This document shows, one piece after another, positions 1-5,837 of a DNA stretch of 5,837 nt. Positions within the stretch are counted from its first letter, which is position 1; each line of letters starts with the position of its first letter. Source of the stretch: Prevotellaceae bacterium UBA711 (GTDB lineage Bacteria > Bacteroidota > Bacteroidia > Bacteroidales > Bacteroidaceae); the NCBI GenBank assembly GCA_002297545.1, contig DBLZ01000082.1:1-5837 (forward strand), read 5' to 3'. The notes beneath the pieces were generated by a model. That model saw nothing but the letters and a program-made list of their open reading frames with translations. It was not told the origin of the DNA and did no database searches. Made by a program: the position numbers and the translations under genes.

Positions 1-453
1 AAGGGCGATGACGTACTCATTCTGGATAACAATCTGAAGGGCATAGACTTCCAGATGGCCAAGTGCTGCCAACCGGCCTATGGCGATGATGTGTTTGCAT
101 TCGTCACCTCTGGCAACGGCATAAAGATACATCGCAAAGACTGCCCCAACGCTAAGGCATTGATGGAACGTTACGAATACCGCATCATGGAGGCACGATG
201 GGCAGGCAAAGGCAACCAGCTCTACCCCATCACACTGCGTGTCGTGGGAAACGATGACATAGGCATCGTGAACAACATCACCAGCATCATAAGCAAAGAG
301 GAACGCATAATGCTACGCAGCATCAGCATAGACTCCAACGACGGCATCTTCTTCGGCACGCTTACGGTCATGATGGACAATACAGGCCGACTGACACAGC
401 TGATCAAGAAACTTAAGACTGTGAAAGGCGTCAAGGATGTCGAAAGACAATAG
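1..453 (+). CDS. rel: RelA/SpoT-family (p)ppGpp synthetase/hydrolase, C-terminal part (5' end outside window)
   Basis: This is the last 150 codons of a long RSH stringent-response enzyme, which makes and degrades (p)ppGpp in the cytoplasm in response to amino-acid starvation and other stress. The frame is open from base 1, so the hydrolase, synthetase and TGS domains lie upstream. Seen here is the Cys/His domain: a CC pair (visible residues 22-23), then IHRKDC with His44 and Cys48, the CC...H..DC pattern of the RIS/zinc-finger-like domain that contacts the ribosome in RelA. An ACT domain follows (about residues 76-149, from LYPITLRVVG to VKDVER), with the GI(V)NNIT helix start. It ends in TAG at 453. 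An internal ATG at 55 is not a real start, because it falls inside the Cys/His domain. Bacteroidales often carry two RSH paralogues, and the catalytic half is missing here, so RelA-type and SpoT-type cannot be told apart; the symbol is generic. Confidence 0.93.
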   Translation, partial: KGDDVLILDNNLKGIDFQMAKCCQPAYGDDVFAFVTSGNGIKIHRKDCPNAKALMERYEYRIMEARWAGKGNQLYPITLRVVGNDDIGIVNNITSIISKEERIMLRSISIDSNDGIFFGTLTVMMDNTGRLTQLIKKLKTVKGVKDVERQ

Positions 454-507
454 CAAACGATTCTTTTATAATAACACACAGACACACATAAACAAGGAAC
501 ATCTGAC
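454..507 (+). other. Short intergenic leader before the peptidase gene
   Basis: This 54-bp gap is A/C-rich, with an ACACACAGACACACATA tract at 474-490. I see no TTTG (-33) / TAnnTTTG (-7) pair of the Bacteroides primary sigma factor and no terminator hairpin after the rel stop. Readthrough from rel is therefore plausible. A purine patch (AAGGAA, 494-499) sits before the ATG at 508 but is too far and too weak to call a Shine-Dalgarno site; Bacteroidota usually initiate without one and favour A-rich leaders. Confidence 0.35.
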
Positions 508-3024
508 ATGAATAGACTGACAACCGCACTCGTGCTGGTGGCCGTAGGAGCCAATACAGTTGCCGCACGCAAAGACACTTTAAGGGTAGACATGTTAAGG
601 ATTGCAGGCCCTTTCGCACGGCAGATCGTCATGACAACCACAGACAAGGACGCCAACGACAAGCCCTATGATCAGGACAACCTGCAATGGGATATGCCCA
701 TGGACATGGACATGTGGAAACGACATACCGACGACGCCCATACTCTTCACGCTACAGACAGCATCGGTTTCATCATCAACAGCAACGGACTATACCAACT
801 GGGCTTCACCGTGGACAACAACATTTACAGCAAGGTGAGCTTTATCGTCAAGGCCAATAGCAAGTATGCACTCTACATCGACGACAAGCCACAGAGCGGA
901 GAAGTGGCACTGATTCCCGGCCGCCATGACTGCGTGCTGAAATTGCAACACAAGGGCGAGAATGCCGACACTGTGGAGATTAAGCTGGCCACCGATGCAG
1001 ACACAACGTGGACAGCACATTTCGCAGGCATCAGGATCAACGCAGAAGGCAAGCGTGCATACACCTTGGCCGACCACATGACGGGCGAAAGGCTATCCTC
1101 GGCCTCAATATCCGCAGACGGGCGCTTCGTGTTGGAAAACAGCTACATCACCCGCTCCGACGGCAAGACAGAATGGACAAAACACATCATTGACCTGGAG
1201 ACCGGCAACCGTTATAAGCCCGACAACTTCGTGCAATGGGCAGCCAGAGGCGGAGAATACATAAGCAAGCGGCAGGACAGTAAGCACAGGAACATCTACG
1301 AGTATCGAGACGTAATAAGCGGCAAGGCACGCCATCTGTACACACACACTGCAAACGAAGGCATTAGTTTTGCGGCACAGGACACCAAAGCAATAGTGTA
1401 CCAGACATCGGAGGGAGCCAAGGAGAAGCACGACAAAGTAAGGCAGATACTGGAGCCCAATGACCGTCTGCCGGGATGGCGCAACCGTTCCAACTTCTCC
1501 ATCATAGATATCAAGACCGGCGTTCGTCGGCAGATCACCACCGGCCTGCGTAGTTCCGGAGGCACAGTGAGCAACGATGGCAACCTACTATATATAAGTG
1601 TACACGACGATGATGCCACAGAACGGCCTTACTACTTCACCACAGGACTGCTGATGAACCTGGAAAACGGGAAGACTGACACATTGTTCGTACACGATGG
1701 TTTTGTACGCGGCGCACAGTTTTCTCCCGACAGCAAGAAACTGCTGTTCACGGGCACGCCGGAGGCATTCGGCGGCATAGGCAATGCCTGCCCCGAGGGT
1801 ATGGTGCCCAACAATTATGAGATGCAGCTATACCTGATGGACTTGCAGACACGACGTGTGGAGCCTTTGACCAAGGACTTCGACCCCAATGTCACCAATG
1901 TCCAATGGTCCATGGCGGACAATTGCATATATGCCAAGTGCGAGAACAAGGACCAGATAAGCATCTTCCGCCTGAACATGGCCGAGAAGAACGGCAAGCG
2001 CAATGGCAAATGGGAAATGCTGCAGCTGAACGAACCGTATATCAGCGCAGGATTCAGCTTGGCCAAGGAAAAAAACGTGATGGCATATACGGGCATGAGC
2101 GGAGAGAGCACCGACCACAGTTGGGTGCTTGACCTGAAGAAAGGTAAGCACACCTCACTCACCGACCTTAACCCCACCCGTCTGGATGGCATAGCCATGG
2201 GCACCTGCCACGGATGGAACTACAAGACCGAGCGCGGGGACAGCATCACGGGCTGCTACTACCTGCCACCATACTTCGACGAGACCAAACAGTACCCGAT
2301 GCTTGTCTATTACTATGGTGGCGTAAGCCCCGTGGGCCGCATGCTGGAGAGTCCCTACAACTACCAGGCATGGGCTGCTATGGGATATGTGGTGTATGTG
2401 CTGCAGCCCAGCGGTTGTACCGGATTCGGACAGGAGTTTGCCGCAAGACACTCAAATGCATGGGGCGACTACACCACCGACGACATCATCAACGGCACAC
2501 TGCAATTTGTCAAGGAACATCCCTTTGTCAACGCCAAGAAAATCGGCTGCTTGGGCGCGTCCTACGGTGGTTTCATGACCCAGTACCTGCAGACACGTAC
2601 CGACATCTTTGCTGCCGCCGTATCGCACGCCGGCATCTCCAGCATTGCCAGCTACTGGGGCGAGGGCAACTGGGGCTATACCTACAGTGCGGCAGCCTCG
2701 CCCAACTCCTACCCCTGGAACAATGTCAAGCTGTACACGGAGCATGCTCCGCTCTTCAACGCCGACAAGATAAACACTCCCATCCTGTTCATGCACGGCA
2801 CGGTGGACAACAACGTGCCAATGGGCGAGTCCATACAAATGTTCAACGCTCTGAAGATCCTGGGCAAGGAGACTGCTTTCATCATGGTGGATGGCGAGAA
2901 TCACTACATAGCAGACCACCACAAACGCATCCGCTGGCACGACAGCATCATGGCGTGGTTCCAGAAATGGTTGCAGGACGACCACACATGGTGGAATGAT
3001 TTGTATCCCGAGAAGAACTTATGA
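508..3024 (+). CDS. Exported S9-family (prolyl oligopeptidase-like) serine peptidase
   Basis: This predicted serine peptidase cleaves short peptides and acts in the periplasm or at the cell surface. The 838-aa product starts with a signal peptide (residues 1-20; NR, hydrophobic TALVLVAVGA, likely cleavage after VAA); there is no lipobox Cys. Residues about 21-180 form an extra N-terminal region, probably a beta-sandwich (inference). About 185-580 look like a beta-propeller, with repeats such as SISADGRFVLENSY and AQFSPDSKKLLFTG (from 403). The alpha/beta-hydrolase domain covers about 590-838: oxyanion-hole YYYGG (601-605), nucleophile Ser685 in GASYGG, Asp767 in HGTVDNN, His799 in ENHYIADHH. 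The Ser-Asp-His spacing of 82 and 32 residues fits family S9. The DPP-IV YEEE motif is absent, so an acylaminoacyl/oligopeptidase-like (S9C-type) specificity is more likely than dipeptidyl-peptidase IV. The ATG at 508 is chosen because the signal peptide begins there. The TGA stop overlaps the mutS2 start. Exact substrate is unknown. Confidence 0.93.
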   Translation: MNRLTTALVLVAVGANTVAARKDTLRVDMLRIAGPFARQIVMTTTDKDANDKPYDQDNLQWDMPMDMDMWKRHTDDAHTLHATDSIGFIINSNGLYQLGFTVDNNIYSKVSFIVKANSKYALYIDDKPQSGEVALIPGRHDCVLKLQHKGENADTVEIKLATDADTTWTAHFAGIRINAEGKRAYTLADHMTGERLSSASISADGRFVLENSYITRSDGKTEWTKHIIDLETGNRYKPDNFVQWAARGGEYISKRQDSKHRNIYEYRDVISGKARHLYTHTANEGISFAAQDTKAIVYQTSEGAKEKHDKVRQILEPNDRLPGWRNRSNFSIIDIKTGVRRQITTGLRSSGGTVSNDGNLLYISVHDDDATERPYYFTTGLLMNLENGKTDTLFVHDGFVRGAQFSPDSKKLLFTGTPEAFGGIGNACPEGMVPNNYEMQLYLMDLQTRRVEPLTKDFDPNVTNVQWSMADNCIYAKCENKDQISIFRLNMAEKNGKRNGKWEMLQLNEPYISAGFSLAKEKNVMAYTGMSGESTDHSWVLDLKKGKHTSLTDLNPTRLDGIAMGTCHGWNYKTERGDSITGCYYLPPYFDETKQYPMLVYYYGGVSPVGRMLESPYNYQAWAAMGYVVYVLQPSGCTGFGQEFAARHSNAWGDYTTDDIINGTLQFVKEHPFVNAKKIGCLGASYGGFMTQYLQTRTDIFAAAVSHAGISSIASYWGEGNWGYTYSAAASPNSYPWNNVKLYTEHAPLFNADKINTPILFMHGTVDNNVPMGESIQMFNALKILGKETAFIMVDGENHYIADHHKRIRWHDSIMAWFQKWLQDDHTWWNDLYPEKNL
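3021..3024 (+). promoter_or_regulatory. ATGA stop/start overlap coupling the peptidase gene to mutS2
   Basis: The mutS2 ATG (3021-3023) overlaps the peptidase TGA (3022-3024) in a 4-bp ATGA junction, which typically allows translation to restart on the same mRNA. A purine run (GAGAAGAA, 3010-3017) lies 3 nt before the ATG. The mutS2 start is supported by the protein: YPDNYEHKVGFDDIR is the expected beginning of the MutS2 core domain. The overlap shows the two genes share a transcript. Confidence 0.8.
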
Positions 3025-5567
3025 TTTACCCCGACAATTACGAACATAAAGTAGGGTTCGACGACATACGAACCCTACTTTGCGGCTTTTGCCAAAGCGA
3101 GCTGGGCAAGGAACGCGTGGCGGACCTGCACATGCTCACCGAAATCAGTGCCATCCGCCAGCGCCTGGCCGAAGCCCAGGAACTGGAGACCATTATGGAG
3201 GAGACCGTGGAACTGCCGGAGATGGCCTTCTACGATCTCCGCCCTGCCATACAGCGCATCCGCATCGAGGGCACACACATCGAGGAGGAGGATCTGATAA
3301 AGATGAAAAAGTCCTTGGATACGCTGCACTCCTGGCTGAAGCTAATACGCGCCACCAAGGAAGACGAAGACACTCCTCTCTACCCGGCACTGAACCAGCT
3401 GTCCATGGGCGTATTCACCTTCCTGGCCGTGGCGGCCACCATAGACAAGACATTGGACCGATATGGCAAGATCAAGGACGAAGCCAGCCCGGAACTGGCA
3501 CGCATACGCAGCGAATTGCGCGCCTCTGAGGGCAGCGTCAACCGCACCCTACACGGTATTCTGAAGGAAGTGAAGAACGAAGGCCTTGTGCCGCAGGACG
3601 TCACTCCTACCTTCCGCGAGGGCAGACTGGTCATTCCCGTCAGCCCGTCCCTGAAGAAGCGCCTTCGCGGCATAGTGCACGACGAGAGCGCCACTGGCAA
3701 AACCGTGTTCATAGAACCGCAGGAAGTGGTGGAGGCCAATAACCGCATACGCGAACTGGAGGCCGAGGAGCGCAGGGAGATAATACAGATACTGAAACAC
3801 ATCACAATGCTGCTTCGTCCCAACAGCCAGGAACTCCTGAGAGCTTTCATATTCCTTGCCGACCTGGAGTTTGTCAGGGCACGTGTCGGCTTCGCCAAAC
3901 ATATCGGCGGCATCTACCCCACCGTAGCTCCCTACCCCATCATAGACTGGACGCTGGCTCAACATCCGTTACTGAAACTGTCATTGAGCAAACAGGGCAA
4001 GAAGATAGTGCCACTGGAAATAAAGCTCGACCGCAAACAGCACATCCTCATAATATCCGGTCCCAATGCAGGCGGCAAGAGCGTGTGCCTCAAGACGGTT
4101 GGCCTCATACAGTACATGCTCCAGTGTGGCCTGCCCGTTCCCGTAGGCGAAAGTAGCAAGATGGGCGTGTTCAACAACCTGGCCATAGACATCGGCGACG
4201 AGCAAAGCATCGAGGACGACCTTTCCACATACTCAAGCCATCTTCTTAACATGAAGAACATGATGAAGATGGCCGACTCCTACACTCTGCTACTCATAGA
4301 CGAGTTCGGCAGCGGCACGGAACCAACCATCGGTGGAGCCATGGCCGAGTCCATACTCATGCGCTACACGTCCAAAGGCGCCTTTGGAGTCATCACCACA
4401 CACTATCAGAACCTAAAGCATTTTGCCGATGCTCACGATGGAGTGTCCAACGGCGCCATGCTCTACGACAGGCAACGGATGCAGGCGCTGTTCCAGTTGC
4501 AGATAGGGAACCCCGGCAGTTCTTTCGCTATAGAGATAGCCAGGAAGATAGGCATCCCTGAGGACGTAATAGCCGATGCCACCGAAATCGTAGGCAAGGA
4601 CTATGTCAATGCCGACAAGTATCTGCTGGACATCGTTCGTGACAAACGCTACTGGGAAAACAAGCGTCAGACCATCCACTCACAAGAGAAACAGATGGAG
4701 CAGACCATACAGAAGTATGAACAAGAGATAGAGGATCTGAAACAGAAGCGTAAGGAAATAATACAAGGAGCACGGCAGCAGGCCGAGGACATCATACGCA
4801 ACTCCAATGCCGTAGTGGAAAACACCATACGCGAGATACGCGAGGCACAGGCAGACAAAGAGCGCACAAAGGAGATCAGAAGCGAACTGAACGAATTCCG
4901 CAACCAGTTGGAAGAGGCCACCCGAAGCGATTACGACGAACTGATAGAACGCAAAATGCGTCAGATACAGGAGCGCAAGAAGCGCCAGGAAGACCGCAGA
5001 CGTGACAAAAACGAAAAGGCTCTGCGCGAAGCGCAACGACCTGCAATAGGCAACCTTCTCAGTGCTCTTGGCGCAGCACCTCAAAATACCGACGGACTGG
5101 TAATAGGCATGCCTGTGAAGATTATCGGCACCACGGCCATAGGCACAGTGGAAAAGATCAACGGCAAACGCATCACCGTACAATTTGGCATGGTCCGCAG
5201 CGTAATGGACGCAACGAAACTGACCCCTGCAAAGCCTGAGAAAAAGGAACAAAAACAGGCTTTCCAAGTGGCTACATACATGAGTCAGGAAACGCAGGAC
5301 CGCATCAGGGAGACACATCTGAACTTCAATCCCGAAATAGATGTCCGCGGTATGCGTGGCGAGGAAGCTATCGAAACCATCACTCACTATATGGACGACG
5401 CCATTCTTGTAGGTGCGTCCCGTGTCCGCATACTGCATGGCACCGGCAACGGAATACTTCGCCAACTCATCCGCCAATACCTCCACACCGTCCCTCAGGT
5501 CGTATCTGCCCGTGACGAAGATGTCCGTTTCGGAGGAGCCGGCATCACGGTGGTGGGTATCAAGTAA
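3021..5567 (+). CDS. mutS2: MutS2 (ATPase / Smr-domain ribosome-rescue and DNA-processing protein)
   Basis: This is a complete cytoplasmic MutS2 of 848 aa, near the usual length of about 780-850. MutS2 lacks the mismatch-recognition domain of MutS. It suppresses recombination in some bacteria (Helicobacter, Thermus), and in Bacillus (RqcU) it splits collided ribosomes. Residues 1 to about 330 are the core/clamp region. The ATPase has Walker A GPNAGGKS (347-354), STYSSHL (402-408), Walker B LLLIDE (Asp427, Glu428), the GSGTEP signature and the TTHY switch (459-462). A Lys/Glu/Arg-rich coiled coil spans about 540-680. A KOW-like domain lies at about 692-740 (GMPVKIIG...GTVEKINGKRITVQFG), then a charged linker. 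The Smr domain (772-848) keeps DVRG (774-777) and HGTGNG (806-811), so nuclease or RNA-binding function is probably intact. The gene is translationally coupled to the peptidase upstream. Whether the native role is on ribosomes or DNA cannot be decided here. Confidence 0.97.
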   Translation: MIYPDNYEHKVGFDDIRTLLCGFCQSELGKERVADLHMLTEISAIRQRLAEAQELETIMEETVELPEMAFYDLRPAIQRIRIEGTHIEEEDLIKMKKSLDTLHSWLKLIRATKEDEDTPLYPALNQLSMGVFTFLAVAATIDKTLDRYGKIKDEASPELARIRSELRASEGSVNRTLHGILKEVKNEGLVPQDVTPTFREGRLVIPVSPSLKKRLRGIVHDESATGKTVFIEPQEVVEANNRIRELEAEERREIIQILKHITMLLRPNSQELLRAFIFLADLEFVRARVGFAKHIGGIYPTVAPYPIIDWTLAQHPLLKLSLSKQGKKIVPLEIKLDRKQHILIISGPNAGGKSVCLKTVGLIQYMLQCGLPVPVGESSKMGVFNNLAIDIGDEQSIEDDLSTYSSHLLNMKNMMKMADSYTLLLIDEFGSGTEPTIGGAMAESILMRYTSKGAFGVITTHYQNLKHFADAHDGVSNGAMLYDRQRMQALFQLQIGNPGSSFAIEIARKIGIPEDVIADATEIVGKDYVNADKYLLDIVRDKRYWENKRQTIHSQEKQMEQTIQKYEQEIEDLKQKRKEIIQGARQQAEDIIRNSNAVVENTIREIREAQADKERTKEIRSELNEFRNQLEEATRSDYDELIERKMRQIQERKKRQEDRRRDKNEKALREAQRPAIGNLLSALGAAPQNTDGLVIGMPVKIIGTTAIGTVEKINGKRITVQFGMVRSVMDATKLTPAKPEKKEQKQAFQVATYMSQETQDRIRETHLNFNPEIDVRGMRGEEAIETITHYMDDAILVGASRVRILHGTGNGILRQLIRQYLHTVPQVVSARDEDVRFGGAGITVVGIK
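3048..3081 (+). repeat. Perfect 13-bp inverted repeat (hairpin) in the 5' coding region of mutS2
   Basis: The left arm AAAGTAGGGTTCG (3048-3060) is perfectly complementary to the right arm CGAACCCTACTTT (3069-3081), around an 8-nt loop, ACGACATA. The structure begins 27 nt after the mutS2 start and 24 nt after the peptidase stop. In the mRNA it would be a stable stem, with one more U-G pair possible at its base. It is followed by GCGGCTTTTGCC, which is mildly T-rich but not a true U-tract. Possible roles are an intra-operon attenuator, an mRNA-stability or processing boundary between the two genes, or tuning of mutS2 initiation. The inverted repeat is certain from the sequence; the function is inference. 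Confidence 0.6.
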
Positions 5568-5631
5568 GCAAGTGACGACATAAGTCTCCGCCGCCCCCAT
5601 AGCAGTGGCTTATCCCCCGGCACCTTCACAT

Positions 5632-5675
5632 ACGAATGCGCATAGCCTCTTTTCCTTTGGCCTATGCGCATTCGT
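5632..5675. terminator. Strong hairpin downstream of mutS2, possible terminator without a U-tract
   Basis: Arm ACGAATGCGCATAG (5632-5645) pairs perfectly over 14 bp with CTATGCGCATTCGT (5662-5675). Two further C-G pairs (5646-5647 with 5659-5660) form if C5661 bulges out, leaving an 11-nt all-pyrimidine loop, TCTTTTCCTTT. The stem starts 64 nt after the mutS2 stop, a natural place to end the transcript. Neither strand has a T-run after the stem, so it is not a classical intrinsic terminator. It may instead protect the 3' end or work with other factors. Each arm carries the self-complementary octamer ATGCGCAT. Confidence 0.5.
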
Positions 5676-5709
5676 CACGTAGATACCATAACCACCAACG
5701 TATTCATGC

Positions 5710-5824
5710 CCCAATATCCTGTGGCCTGCGACATAAGAGCCAATCCGCGAAGATCATGGCCATGGTGGCACATCCCCACGGCACAGTAAAACCATCCCCA
5801 CGGAGACAAGGCCGGATATTCGGG
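5710..5824. repeat. Intergenic segment with a long-range inverted repeat; candidate structured or dispersed element
   Basis: CCC-AATATCC (5710-5719) and GGCC (5723-5726) are complementary, with small bulges (TGT 5720-5722 and C5821), to GGCC-GGATATT (5810-5820) and GGG (5822-5824). They could close a stem of 14 pairs around an 83-nt interior. The interior holds a 10-bp palindrome, CATGGCCATG (5755-5764), and two copies of CATCCCCACGG. This is more organised than typical spacer DNA and could be a structured RNA, a repeat element or a relic. The right limit may lie beyond the window. Confidence 0.35.
5771..5803. repeat. Two exact 11-bp direct repeats, CATCCCCACGG
   Basis: Copies lie at 5771-5781 and 5793-5803, separated by exactly 11 bp (CACAGTAAAAC), so the copies start 22 bp apart, about two helical turns. 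Such spacing suits a dimeric DNA-binding protein on one face of the helix, but no promoter or gene start is visible nearby. The repeat is certain; its role is not known. Confidence 0.5.
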
Positions 5825-5837
5825 TTTATAGGAATGA

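Larger units (their letters stand above)
5675..5837 (-). other. Open minus-strand frame running off the right edge; doubtful coding
   Basis: Reading leftward from the window edge, the frame starting at 5836 is open for 53 codons and stops at TGA (5677-5675), exactly at the base of the hairpin. The translation is aromatic-rich and Lys-poor (includes SPWGWFYCAVG and ends ATGYWGMNTLVVMVST). The first internal ATG is at 5773-5771, giving only 32 aa. It could be the 3' end of a convergent gene beyond the window, with the hairpin as a shared terminator. It could equally be chance openness of a conserved non-coding segment. The amino-acid make-up, and a 27-codon plus-strand frame over the same bases (5706-5789), favour non-coding. 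I do not recognise a family. Confidence 0.2.

Noticed and set aside
467..472. TATAAT upstream of the peptidase gene as a sigma-70 -10 box
   Set aside because: Bacteroidota primary promoters use a different -7/-33 pattern, there is no TTGACA-like partner at the right spacing, and the hexamer is part of a generally A/T-rich stretch.
691..714. Tandem ATGGAC units in the peptidase gene (protein MPMDMDMW)
   Set aside because: There are only two to three imperfect hexamers inside coding sequence, consistent with ordinary protein composition; no sign of a functional repeat array.
2214..2999. A 261-codon plus-strand frame overlapping the peptidase catalytic domain
   Set aside because: It is out of frame with the region encoding the intact Ser-Asp-His triad, and its His/Gln/Arg/Cys-rich, low-complexity product indicates a codon-bias shadow.
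508..3024. Peptidase as dipeptidyl peptidase IV
   Set aside because: The overall fold and triad fit S9, but the YEEE motif that anchors the substrate N-terminus in DPP-IV is not present and the nucleophile motif is GASYGG rather than GWSYGG.
4680..5600. A 306-codon open frame on the minus strand opposite the 3' half of mutS2
   Set aside because: It lies entirely against the coiled-coil, KOW and Smr coding sequence of a clear MutS2. Its Leu/Tyr/Phe/Cys-rich translation is what the complement of Glu/Lys/Arg-rich codons gives, and it matches no family.
5579..5615. A weak hairpin (ATAAG...CTTAT with an inner CCGC/GTGG pairing) just after mutS2
   Set aside because: It is short, bulged, relies on a G-U pair and has no T-run; the 14-bp hairpin downstream is far stronger.

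Overview
The window looks like ordinary chromosomal DNA from a Bacteroidota bacterium, most likely Bacteroidales (Prevotella/Bacteroides-like). This is inferred from the character of the three proteins, the absence of Shine-Dalgarno-type leaders, A/C-rich sequence before the starts, and a moderate GC content with a preference for GGC, CTG and CGC codons. The species cannot be fixed from the sequence alone.

Layout. Positions 1-453 are the 3' end of a RelA/SpoT-family (p)ppGpp synthetase/hydrolase gene, covering the Cys/His (RIS/zinc-finger-like) domain and the C-terminal ACT domain. After a 54-bp gap, 508-3024 encodes an exported S9-family (prolyl oligopeptidase-like) serine peptidase with a complete Ser-Asp-His triad. 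Its stop codon overlaps the start of mutS2 (3021-5567) in an ATGA junction. MutS2 is complete, with MutS-type ATPase, coiled coil, KOW-like and C-terminal Smr domains. From 5568 to the right edge (270 bp) there is no confident gene. This part holds a strong 14-bp hairpin (5632-5675) and then a segment with a long-range inverted repeat, a duplicated 11-mer and small open frames on both strands.

The three genes point the same way and are closely packed, so they probably share transcription at least in part. Two of them act around the ribosome: Rel senses stalled or starved ribosomes, and MutS2 in Bacillus (RqcU) splits collided ribosomes. The peptidase would supply peptides from outside the cytoplasm. 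A functional link among the three is inference only.

I see no clearly novel multi-gene system. The two signals most worth a second look are not proteins. One is a perfect 13-bp inverted repeat with an 8-nt loop inside the first 20 codons of mutS2, just after the overlap with the peptidase gene. The other is the structured, possibly dispersed-repeat-like segment downstream of mutS2.
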